From Acidobacteriaceae bacterium (GTDB lineage Bacteria; Acidobacteriota; Terriglobia; Bryobacterales; Bryobacteraceae), in assembly GCA_019244055.1 (NCBI GenBank), contig JAFATG010000197.1, forward strand, positions 1 through 36,625: a DNA stretch of 36,625 nt. Direction: 5' to 3'. Position numbers and translations under genes: made by a program. Positions 7,856-15,280 of this stretch are shown here, piece after piece (position 1 is the first letter of the stretch; each line of letters starts with the position of its first letter). Under the pieces are notes generated by a model, which ran no database searches, had not been told where the DNA came from, and worked only from the letters and a program-made list of their open reading frames with translations.

Positions 7856-8509
7856 ATGAACCAACGCGATATCCTCCGCCGGATCAAAGACCTCGCGGTC
7901 GTTCCCATTATTCGTACTCCCGATTCACAAAGTGCCCTCGCCGCCGTCGAAGCCATCCTTGAAGGTGGAATCGATTGCGTAGAAATTACGATGACCGTGG
8001 ACGGCGCGATCAGAGTCATCGAAGCCGTCGCCGATCGGTACGGCGACCGAGTCCTTCTCGGGGCCGGTACCGTGCTTGATCCGGAAACCGCTCGCGCGTG
8101 CATGCTTGCGGGCGCTCAGTTTCTCGTTACGCCGAGTCTCAACGTGGGAACTATTCAGATCGCGAAGCGCTACAGCAAACCCATTTTCCCCGGTGGTCTC
8201 ACTCCCACCGAGGTACTTACGGCTTGGGAAGCTGGCGCTGATGGTGTAAAGGTCTTTCCTTCGAGTGCGCTCGGCGGCGCAAAGTATATCAAAGCTCTAA
8301 AAGCGCCGTTCCCGCAAATAGATCTGATTCCCACCGGCGGAGTCAACCTCGATACTATCGGCGATTTCCTGAGAGCCGGTTCAGCGGCGGTCGGCGTAGG
8401 CAGTGAACTGGTGGACGGTAACTGTATTGCGCGGCGCGAATACCACATCATCACCGATCGGGCACGGCAATTCCGAGCGGCAGCGGCCTCGGCCCGAACG
8501 TCAGGTTAG
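7856..8509 (+). CDS. eda: 2-dehydro-3-deoxyphosphogluconate (KDPG)/4-hydroxy-2-oxoglutarate aldolase
   Basis: This 217-residue class I aldolase cleaves KDPG into pyruvate and glyceraldehyde 3-phosphate in the Entner-Doudoroff pathway, or related 2-keto-3-deoxy sugar acids. The proton-relay Glu43 lies in CVEITMT and the Schiff-base Lys132 in DGVKVFPSS. The phosphate-binding GAGTVLDP and IPTGGVNLDT loops are present, and the length is normal. It lies nine bases after the secreted-domain gene. No edd (phosphogluconate dehydratase) is seen here, so substrate preference cannot be decided. Its TAG stop overlaps the stop of the convergent rhodanese gene by four bases. Confidence 0.93.
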   Translation: MNQRDILRRIKDLAVVPIIRTPDSQSALAAVEAILEGGIDCVEITMTVDGAIRVIEAVADRYGDRVLLGAGTVLDPETARACMLAGAQFLVTPSLNVGTIQIAKRYSKPIFPGGLTPTEVLTAWEAGADGVKVFPSSALGGAKYIKALKAPFPQIDLIPTGGVNLDTIGDFLRAGSAAVGVGSELVDGNCIARREYHIITDRARQFRAAAASARTSG

Positions 8510-8835
8510 TATCGCGGAACAGCCGGATCGATCTCCTGGCTCCAGCGATCAATCCCGCCCGCGACGCTAAAGCAGTTCTCAACTCCGTGCTCGCGCAGCC
8601 AGTGCACTACCTGGAGGCTTCGCACTCCATGGTGGCAGATCACGAAGACGTCCGCACCATCTGAAAGCCCTTCAATCTCCTGGAGTTGGGCCGGGATAGA
8701 TTGCATGGGGATCAAACGCGATCGCGAAATCGCAGCGACCGCATATTCTTCCGGTTCGCGAACATCCACCAAAACCGCGCCTTTCGCCAACTGCGAATGC
8801 GCCTCGCGCGGCTCTATTTCCAGTTTCTCAGGCAT
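8506..8835 (-). CDS. Single-domain rhodanese-like protein
   Basis: This 109-residue cytoplasmic protein is one rhodanese domain. The CDC25-like VDVREPEEY box is at 23-31 and the active-site loop CHHGVRS starts at Cys67, so the persulfide-carrying cysteine is present. The usual G-H-I box is altered to AVAAISRSRLIPM. Stand-alone domains of this type transfer sulfane sulfur or sense thiols; the partner is unknown. It is a single minus-strand gene between convergent eda and the divergent ATP-grasp-like gene, which starts 102 bases away. The region just upstream of its ATG is AT-rich (TTTAGGGTATATC on the plus strand), consistent with its own promoter. Confidence 0.9.
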   Translation of the reverse strand: MPEKLEIEPREAHSQLAKGAVLVDVREPEEYAVAAISRSRLIPMQSIPAQLQEIEGLSDGADVFVICHHGVRSLQVVHWLREHGVENCFSVAGGIDRWSQEIDPAVPRY

Positions 8836-8937
8836 TTAATTTAGGGTATATCGGGTGACCGGCACTGGGGGCTAACGTTTCCCCTTATGAAAACTGTCCT
8901 ACCCGTGTAATACTGGGGACTCAGAAAGCCGACCCGC

Positions 8938-10287
8938 ATGGCGCAGCTTAGCGAGGCCATCGCCCGCTATCACGAGCTTCTACAGAGCGGGTACCGCGAT
9001 CTGGATTGGGCGGAAGGTTTGCAGGAGCAGATGCGCCGTCGCAATCTGACCGATTCCGGGCGCCCCGTTTCCCCTGTTCTTCGTCCGCACTTCATCACGC
9101 GCCGACAGCTCGAAAATCTGACTCGCGTTGCCGAACGGCTTACCGCCATTCTGGACCGCGTCGGCCTCTTTTGCATCGAGTCGCCCTCGCTGCTCCAGCG
9201 CCTTCGAATGCTCCCCGCGGAAAGAATGTTGGCCACCCTGCCGTCGGGTTACTCCCGTCTCGCGGTGGCGGCGCGCCTCGAAGCACATCTGCACAACGGA
9301 TCTCTTACGTTGCATGGGTTTGACGGCTGCCGGTCTGCCGGGCTCGCTCATGCCGATCTGTTGGCGGACCTATTCCTGAATCTTCCGATTGTCAAGCAGT
9401 TCAAGCGCGGCAATTACAAGCTTTCAAAACTCGGCGGAATAAGGCATCTCCACGCCGCAATTCTACACGCGTGGAAAGAGTTCGGCGGCTCTCACGCGCC
9501 GAACATCGCGATCATTGAAGCCGGTCAACAGAGTCTTTCTGCAAACGGAGAAGCTGCCATTCTCGCTGAGTTGTTCTCAAGGCTCGGCTCGCCGGCCCGA
9601 CCAATCTCGCTCGAGGAATTGGAATACCGGGGCGGTCATTTGTCGACCCGCGGTTTTCGGATTGACATTGCATTCCGCCGGGTTCTGACTCGCGAGCTTT
9701 TGCTTCGATCGGATTTCTCACAGCCCTTGCTTGAGGCTTATCAAAATCACGCAGTTTGCCTTGTCAACAGTTTTCGCTCGGAGGTCGCGTTACGCCGCGG
9801 ATTATTCGATCCGCTTACCGACGAGACCGTTATAGAGCGGTTCCCCGCCGCTGATCGAAAGCTGATTCGGTCCTTCGTGCCTTGGACCCGTATCGTCTCG
9901 GCGCGCAAGACCAACTATCGGGACGAGCCCATCAATTTGCTCGAATTTATTTTGCGCGAACGTGAACGGCTGATCCTCTTGCCTGGGGATGAAGGGTCCG
10001 AACAACGTGTTTTTGCTGGTTCGGACATGTCCGAACAGGCCTGGGAACGGGCCCTCCACCACGCCCTGAATGTTCCTTATGTTGTGCAGGAGCGCGACAC
10101 TGCCGTTTGTGAGCTTTTCCCAGTCTTCGCATACGGCGAATTGTGCATGAGGACCCTCGAAGTTACTGTGCATCCCCACGTGTTGAACGGAGAAGTTCAG
10201 GGTGCCGTGGCCGCGCTCAAACCGGGGAACGGGGCCGGTGTCGCCCAACTCGGCATCGCGCCCGTTCTGGTTTTAGAACAACACTGA
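8938..10287 (+). CDS. Circularly permuted ATP-grasp-like protein with degenerate nucleotide loop
   Basis: This 449-residue protein resembles the glutathionylspermidine-synthase-like, circularly permuted ATP-grasp group. Shared segments are YRGGHLSTRGFRIDIAFRRVL (about 226-246), HAVCLVNSFRSEVALRRGLF, RSFVPWTRIV, and the C-terminal segment with SEQAWERALHHAL then PYVVQERD. In working relatives I know, the nucleotide loop reads like LKPNDxYGGxGV; here residues 345-359 read LILLPGDEGSEQRVF, so the ATP-binding Lys (position 348 is Leu) and the Gly-rich turn are gone. Catalysis is therefore doubtful, and a structural or regulatory role is possible. No signal peptide is seen. The start is ATG 8938 without a clear Shine-Dalgarno sequence. 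Confidence 0.7.
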   Translation: MAQLSEAIARYHELLQSGYRDLDWAEGLQEQMRRRNLTDSGRPVSPVLRPHFITRRQLENLTRVAERLTAILDRVGLFCIESPSLLQRLRMLPAERMLATLPSGYSRLAVAARLEAHLHNGSLTLHGFDGCRSAGLAHADLLADLFLNLPIVKQFKRGNYKLSKLGGIRHLHAAILHAWKEFGGSHAPNIAIIEAGQQSLSANGEAAILAELFSRLGSPARPISLEELEYRGGHLSTRGFRIDIAFRRVLTRELLLRSDFSQPLLEAYQNHAVCLVNSFRSEVALRRGLFDPLTDETVIERFPAADRKLIRSFVPWTRIVSARKTNYRDEPINLLEFILRERERLILLPGDEGSEQRVFAGSDMSEQAWERALHHALNVPYVVQERDTAVCELFPVFAYGELCMRTLEVTVHPHVLNGEVQGAVAALKPGNGAGVAQLGIAPVLVLEQH

Positions 10288-10292
10288 ACCGA

Positions 10293-10871
10293 TCAATGCT
10301 CAGGGACGCATGCCGGAAACGAATCGCGCGCCATATTGCCCTTGTATCCGAGTTCATCAATGAGACCGATTTTTGAGGTGTAGTAGCCATCGGCGGTGAG
10401 TCCCTTCGTCAAGGCAAAGAACTGCACGTTGCGCGCTTCTTGCGTTGTGCCAGCGTGTTGATCTGCCGCGGCGCACAGCGGCTCCAGAATCGCGATTTGT
10501 TGAGCTTTGGTCAAAGCAATGAACTTCGCTCCAGCGGTCCGCATCGCTTCCGAATCCAGCCAACGCAGTCCGTCGGACATGAGCGCCTGTTGTTCGACGC
10601 TTCGCGCGACCACCATATCGATATACTCTGGTACGCCCGCACTGATCGCTCCCGGCGAATCCGTTTCCGGAATGATGAGGTCCGCGATGCAGGAGATTGT
10701 CCGAAAATCCTCCTCACGAAAAAATCGCGATGCCGACGCTGAGGACGCTGGCAAATGCTCGTGCGTCGTTTGGCTCAGCAGTTCATCGCCAGGAAACGGG
10801 TAGGCACAGGTCGCACCGATCGCTCCGATGATCTTCAGCAATGTGCGCCGGTCAGATGAGTAGCCAGGCAT
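10293..10871 (-). CDS. Gluconate 2-dehydrogenase subunit 3-like protein with Tat signal
   Basis: This 192-residue protein begins with a twin-arginine signal (DRRTLLKIIGAIGA, residues 7-20). The mature part fits the gluconate 2-dehydrogenase gamma/subunit 3 family, with FREEDFRTISCIADLIIPETDSPGA, a signature of this group. Such subunits pair with FAD-containing GMC subunits and carry the only export signal for the complex. It starts immediately after the stop of the GMC gene (zero gap), supporting a stoichiometric pair. Only five bases separate its end from the convergent ATP-grasp-like gene. No cytochrome c subunit is encoded beside it, so the electron acceptor is unknown. Confidence 0.88.
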   Translation of the reverse strand: MPGYSSDRRTLLKIIGAIGATCAYPFPGDELLSQTTHEHLPASSASASRFFREEDFRTISCIADLIIPETDSPGAISAGVPEYIDMVVARSVEQQALMSDGLRWLDSEAMRTAGAKFIALTKAQQIAILEPLCAAADQHAGTTQEARNVQFFALTKGLTADGYYTSKIGLIDELGYKGNMARDSFPACVPEH

Positions 10872-12434
10872 CTAGACCTCTCCCTTTTGCAGCCGGTCGG
10901 CGATATGGTCCGCCGTTCTCGAAGCCAGCGCCATGATTGTCAGCGTCGGATTCTTTTCCGACGCATTCGGAAACACGCTGGCGTCCACCACGTACAAATT
11001 CGGCACGTCATGCGACCGGCAAAACGCGTTCACCACCGAATGCCGTGGATCATTCCCCATCCGGCAGCCGCCGATTTCGTGATTGGTCTCCGGTTGCTGG
11101 CTCCCGGAATGAATTTGTGCCCCGCTCGCCTCCAGGATCGCCCTGGACCACCGCTTCGCGTCATTGTGCAGCTTCATATCGCCATCGGCGAGCTTCCAAT
11201 GCCTGCGTGCCCTTGGCAGCCCGTATTCGTCCAAGTGCTCGAAATCCAGATCGATATAGCTGTCTGCATTCGGCAACAGATCGTGATACGGCGTAAACGT
11301 CAGATAGGAAGGATAACGGGCTTTCACCGCCTCCTTATATGCTTTGCCCATTCCCGGAATCGTTCGCGCCCAGCCGACAGACCGGCGATTGTTATACCCG
11401 AACTGCACGCCGAAGCTCCTCGGGTAATCGCGCGTCTTGGCGTGCATGAAGGATGGAATATAGGCGTGATCCAAAAAGCCTTCATCGTTAACGCTCGGTT
11501 TTCCGATGAATTCTTCCAGGAAAATTTCGAAGCCGGCGGTGATATGAGGAATGAAGTTCTTCCCCAGTTCGCCGCTCGAGTTTCCCAGTCCGGTTGGGAA
11601 GCGGCTCGACTTCGACATCATGAGCAGCGCAACGCTCTGTGCGCACGCGCACGCAACAACTGCTATCCTGCCGCTTGCTGCTCCCTCCGCTCGCGTCTCT
11701 CGGTCGAAATAGCGCACCTCTTTCACGTGTGCTTCATCCGATACCGACAGTTCGTACACAATACTGTTCTGCCGGAGCGTGAGCCGACCCGTCTTGAGCG
11801 CCGGCACCATCTGAACGTCATAGGAGTTGTACTTCGCCACCACATCGCAGCCCGACATGCAGTTCCCGCAGAAGTGGCAGGCTGGCCGCGTCTTGGTCGC
11901 ACGGCTCAGAGTCGCCTTGCGAACGTGAATGACGTTGACGCCTAGCTTTGCGGCGCCCTTCTGAATCGCCAGGTCCGTGCACTTCATTGGCACGGGCGGC
12001 AAGAAAACGCCATCCGGCAAATCCTCAAGATGGTCGTAGTTGCCGCAGACGCCCACTTCGCGCTCCACCCTGTCGTAGTACGGCGCGATATCGGCGTAGT
12101 CGATCGGCCAGTTCTCTCCAGCGCCATCATAATTGCGGCCCTTGAAATCGCGCTGGCTCATTCGCAATGCGACCGCATTCCACAGCATGGTCTTACCACC
12201 CAGGCCCCGGCTTCGTTCCCCGTCAAAGCCTGGTTTGCCCGGCTTCATCACCGGTATGTGCCGCATAGGAAACTCGAACGGCAGGCCGTGCGTGTTGAAG
12301 TCCGTCCGCGTATTCACCTTCGGACCTCCCTCCAATACCAGCACATCCGCGCCTGCCCGCGCGAGCTGCGCCGCCAGGGTCCCGCCGCCGGCTCCCGACC
12401 CGATCACAACGACGTCGTACAATTTCGCTGCCAT
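10872..12434 (-). CDS. GMC family FAD-dependent sugar/alcohol oxidoreductase
   Basis: This 520-residue GMC oxidoreductase has the Rossmann FAD loop VVIGSGAGGGTLAAQLA at 9-25, then the GLGGKTMLWNAVALR segment and the C-terminal GMC_C domain. That domain carries NHEIGGCRMG and a catalytic-region VDASVFPNASEKNPTLTIMALA. A Cys cluster CHFCGNCMSGC (Cys186, 189, 192, 196) resembles the iron-sulfur insertion of dehydrogenase-type GMC enzymes, which favours electron transfer over oxygen use. It lacks a signal peptide and probably leaves the cell folded with the Tat-bearing small subunit. Its ATG overlaps the stop of the FG-GAP gene (TAATG). The likely substrate is a sugar or glycoside, by analogy with periplasmic 3-keto-sugar-forming systems; this is inference. 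Confidence 0.9.
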   Translation of the reverse strand: MAAKLYDVVVIGSGAGGGTLAAQLARAGADVLVLEGGPKVNTRTDFNTHGLPFEFPMRHIPVMKPGKPGFDGERSRGLGGKTMLWNAVALRMSQRDFKGRNYDGAGENWPIDYADIAPYYDRVEREVGVCGNYDHLEDLPDGVFLPPVPMKCTDLAIQKGAAKLGVNVIHVRKATLSRATKTRPACHFCGNCMSGCDVVAKYNSYDVQMVPALKTGRLTLRQNSIVYELSVSDEAHVKEVRYFDRETRAEGAASGRIAVVACACAQSVALLMMSKSSRFPTGLGNSSGELGKNFIPHITAGFEIFLEEFIGKPSVNDEGFLDHAYIPSFMHAKTRDYPRSFGVQFGYNNRRSVGWARTIPGMGKAYKEAVKARYPSYLTFTPYHDLLPNADSYIDLDFEHLDEYGLPRARRHWKLADGDMKLHNDAKRWSRAILEASGAQIHSGSQQPETNHEIGGCRMGNDPRHSVVNAFCRSHDVPNLYVVDASVFPNASEKNPTLTIMALASRTADHIADRLQKGEV

Positions 12435-13567
12435 TACCGGCTCTTATTTTCGAACAGGAACAATCCGCTCTTCCCAGCCACAACAAAATCCAGATCGCCA
12501 TCCCCGTCGATATCGGCTACCGGAATCTCAATCCCTCCCCCTGTTCGGCCGCCGTAATCGATCACGTGCTTCACCCATTCCACGTTTTTGGTGCGCGGGT
12601 CGAGCAGGCGCTCATACCAGTACACGCCGAGCGGCTCTCGCGCTCCGGGATCGTGGCCGTTATGTGCCATGTAGCGCTTCCCAGTCAGCAGCCCGATGTT
12701 GTGCCTTCCGCGAAAATCCACCAGGGTAACGGCATGCGCCTGTGACCAGCTTTCGTCGATCGTGTGTTTCTCCCACCTACCGTCCGGTTTATGTTCCAGC
12801 CAGAAGATCCCATAGTCGTGGGCATTCGACGTGATTAGGTCGGGCCGGCCGTCTCCGTTTACGTCTGCTACGTGAATAAATCCCACCGTGCCCAGATTCC
12901 ACTCCGGGTGCCACTTCCAGTCGCCACTTCGCGGATTCGCCGGTGCTTCGAACCATCCCGCCGGCGTGAGAATGTCGTTTCTCCCGTCGCCGTTCACATC
13001 TCCTGCGCCAATGCCATGGCCAAAGCTCTTTGAACTCACAACGTGCTTTACCAGGCCGCCATTTCCCCGCTCATACCACGCCAGCGGAGCGGATTTATCT
13101 CCGAACTCGGGCAGAATCTCATCCGCCTTTCCGTCGTTGTCTAAATCCACGAGAAACGTGAATTCGATGGGCCAAGTAGTCTCGACCGGATGCTCAACCC
13201 ACTTCCCGCCCGAATTCCCCGGATTCCGCCACCACGCCAGCTTCTTCGAAAACCACCCCGAGGTCACGAGATCTACATGCCCATCGCGGTCGACATCAAG
13301 AGGCAGAGTGCTCAGATCGTCGATGTAGTTGTCGGTGTAGAGAATATCCCGGAAGTGATGTTTGGTCCAGCGCGGCGCCTCGTACCAGTTCTCGCCTGAC
13401 ACAATGTCCAGCTTGCCATCGCCGTTGATATCGGCAATAGCCGCCGATTCACTCGATCCCAGATCGAGCGTATGCTTTTCAAACGGAATCTCAGGCGGAC
13501 GCGTGAGTGCCAAGCCCAACACAAGCGCAATACCCGAGATGCAAGTGATCAGGGTGCGCGACCGCAA
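12434..13567 (-). CDS. Exported FG-GAP/VCBS repeat protein
   Basis: This 377-residue protein starts at TTG 13567 with an N-terminal signal segment (about 4-22). It contains about six calcium-binding-like repeats of the FG-GAP/VCBS type: DINGDGKLD, DVDRDGHVD, DLDNDGKAD, DVNGDGRND, DVNGDGRPD and DIDGDGDLD, each followed by a hydrophobic strand and often an aromatic WYE or WFE. Together they should fold as a beta-propeller. It is the first gene of the GMC module, overlapping the GMC start by one base. A role in carbohydrate binding or as a scaffold in the periplasm is plausible, but no catalytic residues are visible. Confidence 0.88.
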   Translation of the reverse strand: MRSRTLITCISGIALVLGLALTRPPEIPFEKHTLDLGSSESAAIADINGDGKLDIVSGENWYEAPRWTKHHFRDILYTDNYIDDLSTLPLDVDRDGHVDLVTSGWFSKKLAWWRNPGNSGGKWVEHPVETTWPIEFTFLVDLDNDGKADEILPEFGDKSAPLAWYERGNGGLVKHVVSSKSFGHGIGAGDVNGDGRNDILTPAGWFEAPANPRSGDWKWHPEWNLGTVGFIHVADVNGDGRPDLITSNAHDYGIFWLEHKPDGRWEKHTIDESWSQAHAVTLVDFRGRHNIGLLTGKRYMAHNGHDPGAREPLGVYWYERLLDPRTKNVEWVKHVIDYGGRTGGGIEIPVADIDGDGDLDFVVAGKSGLFLFENKSR

Positions 13568-13646
13568 CCTGATGGTCTGTTCAAATAATTTGGAGAAGGC
13601 GATGTTCTGAAGCTATCAAAGCCGCTTCAGCGCCTGAGGAGGGTGG

Positions 13647-14495
13647 ATGAAATTTGGCGTGAATACTTTTCTATGGAGTGCCGCCTTCGGCCCCGAACAA
13701 TTTGATCTCTTGCCAGTCATTCGCGAACAGGGCTTTGATGGCGTTGAGATTCCCTTGATCCACCTGGCAGGGTTTCCGGCTGCCGCCATCCGGCGCGAGC
13801 TCGAACGCAATGATCTTGCCTGCACCGTCTGTTCCGTCCTGCCGCGCAACCTGAGCTTGGTTTCTGAGGATCCCGACGTTCGGCGTCTGACCCGTTCCCA
13901 TCTCTCCGATTGCTTCAAGGTTTGCGCGGATCTCGGGTCTGCCTACATAGCCGGCCCGCTGTATGCGCCGGTCGGCTATCTGCCGGGCCGCCGCCGCACG
14001 CCAGATGAGTGGAACTGGGCCTTAGAGGCGTACCAGGAAGTGGCGCCTCTTCTCAGCTCCTACCGCATCCATCTTTGTCTGGAGCCACTCAATCGCTTCG
14101 AGACATATTTTCTGAACACCACGGCCGATGCAGTCCGCCTTTGCGCTGAAATCGGACATCCGCAAATCGGCATTCTCTGGGACACCTTTCACGCCAACAT
14201 CGAAGAAAAAAGCCTGCCCGACGCTCTTCGTTCCTGTGGCAAGTATCTGAAGCACGTCCACACGTCCGAAAACGACCGCGGCACACCTGGGACTGGTCAT
14301 ATTGATTGGCGCGGCGTAGTTTCGGTGCTCAGAGAGCTCCGCTACGACGGCTGGCTGACTATCGAGAGCTTTGGATTTGCTTTGGGAGAACTTTCGGCTG
14401 CCGCTTCTATTTGGAGGGACCTTGCAGGCAGCCCTGGCGAGATTTGCTGCGAAGGGGTGAAATTCTTAAAAGCGGCGCTCAGCGAAGCGAACTGA
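13647..14495 (+). CDS. Sugar (phosphate) isomerase/epimerase, xylose isomerase-like TIM barrel
   Basis: This 282-residue protein of the AP-endonuclease-2/xylose-isomerase-like barrel family resembles D-tagatose/D-psicose 3-epimerases. The four expected metal ligands are readable: Glu146 in LEPLNRF, Asp179 in ILWDTFHANIEE, His205 in HVHTSEND and Glu240 in LTIESF. GTGHIDW follows the third ligand as in this family. GAGGAGGGTGG provides a strong ribosome-binding site before ATG 13647. It is divergent from the GMC/FG-GAP module, 79 bases away, which suggests a shared sugar pathway such as handling of keto-sugars made by the GMC enzyme. The real substrate cannot be told from sequence. Confidence 0.88.
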   Translation: MKFGVNTFLWSAAFGPEQFDLLPVIREQGFDGVEIPLIHLAGFPAAAIRRELERNDLACTVCSVLPRNLSLVSEDPDVRRLTRSHLSDCFKVCADLGSAYIAGPLYAPVGYLPGRRRTPDEWNWALEAYQEVAPLLSSYRIHLCLEPLNRFETYFLNTTADAVRLCAEIGHPQIGILWDTFHANIEEKSLPDALRSCGKYLKHVHTSENDRGTPGTGHIDWRGVVSVLRELRYDGWLTIESFGFALGELSAAASIWRDLAGSPGEICCEGVKFLKAALSEAN

Positions 14496-14507
14496 AACGC
14501 CGCTTTT
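14468..14507. terminator. Bidirectional terminator hairpin between convergent genes
   Basis: AAAAGCGGCG (14468-14477) is perfectly complementary to CGCCGCTTTT (14498-14507). A short inner TCAG/CTGA pairing extends the hairpin. The A-run and T-run on the outer arms give a U-tract in either direction. It lies between the isomerase (plus) and the DksA-like gene (minus); the isomerase stop codon is inside the loop. Confidence 0.75.
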
Positions 14508-14550
14508 CAAAACTGCCGGCTGGCTCGCGGGACGAAGCTCGCTAATCCAA

Positions 14551-14943
14551 TCACGCCGCGGCCAACTCAACGGGACCGCCGTCCTCATCCACCGGTTGAC
14601 CTGCTGCGCGTTGGCGATCAATCGCCTCCTGGCAAGGCACGCAATAGGCTGCCCACGGTAACGCCTTGAGCCGCTTCTCGGGGATCTCTTCCTCGCACCG
14701 CAAGCAGATCCCGAATGTATCGTCTTCGATGCGGGCCATCGCCGCTTGTACGTCTTTCAAAAGCTTTGATTCACGATCGAGATTACGGATCGCGACTTCC
14801 CGATTCATCTGCTGCTGCAACCGGTCGAACTCTTCGGCTGCGTTCTCAATCAAGATTTCCGCTCGGTCTGAACTGCCAGCCAACAGCTCCTTTCGCTTGG
14901 CCTCCAGCACCTTTCGGAAGGCATTTAGTTGTGTTTTTGACAT
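14551..14943 (-). CDS. DksA/TraR-type zinc finger protein
   Basis: This 130-residue protein has an N-terminal helical coiled region (about 1-75, with NAAEEFDRLQQQMNREVAIRNLDRESKLL). A C-terminal four-Cys zinc finger follows, CLRCEEEIPEKRLKALPWAAYC, continuing to a final CVPCQEAIDR. This is the DksA/TraR layout, whose characterised members bind the RNA polymerase secondary channel and tune transcription with ppGpp. The strict DksA coiled-coil tip cannot be confirmed by eye, so it may be a relative with a different role. The start is ATG 14943, with a purine-rich AGAGAGAAG upstream. A sigma-70-like promoter is proposed about 210 bases upstream. Confidence 0.88.
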   Translation of the reverse strand: MSKTQLNAFRKVLEAKRKELLAGSSDRAEILIENAAEEFDRLQQQMNREVAIRNLDRESKLLKDVQAAMARIEDDTFGICLRCEEEIPEKRLKALPWAAYCVPCQEAIDRQRAAGQPVDEDGGPVELAAA

Positions 14944-15280
14944 TTTATTCTTCTCTCTCTACGGCAGCTTGGCGGATCACGTAAAATGTTGTGAATCCAG
15001 AGACTTGGCCTGCCGTGCAAACGGTCCGGAACTACCGAACTTCGTTTCAGTGCATTGAGATGCATCTGTTTCCCCCAAAGTTTCAAACGAGCCGGAAGGT
15101 CTCGATCCAACCCCAGACAGTCTTTCTTTTGTATCGTGTGAGCGGTCTCCGAGCAATACTATATGTAGATTAATTGCCTGCCAATTTGCCAGCTTCGAGG
15201 ACATATCGGCTGGAACTCCGGACCGCATTAGAGGAATCGCGATCCAGAGGATCAGTAACTCGGCCTGGCTGTTAATTCTC
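14944..15280. other. Intergenic region upstream of the DksA-like gene
   Basis: This 337-base stretch lies between the end of ybgF and the DksA-like gene, both on minus. It contains a candidate minus-strand promoter at 15156-15184 and a small inverted word GATCC-AGA-GGATC near 15240-15253. I found no tRNA, no clear terminator for the Tol operon and no convincing short gene. Confidence 0.5.
15156..15184 (-). promoter_or_regulatory. Candidate sigma-70-like promoter for the DksA-like gene
   Basis: Read on the minus strand, TTGGCA (15184-15179) is followed after exactly 17 bases by TAGTAT (15161-15156). The -35 is one base from consensus and the -10 is a four of six match. It would give a 5' untranslated leader of about 200 bases for the DksA-like gene at 14943. 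Confidence 0.4.

Noticed and set aside
10887-11945. A 352-codon open frame on the plus strand
   Set aside because: It is antisense to the GMC oxidoreductase, which has clear FAD and GMC_C motifs. The frame shows no family features.
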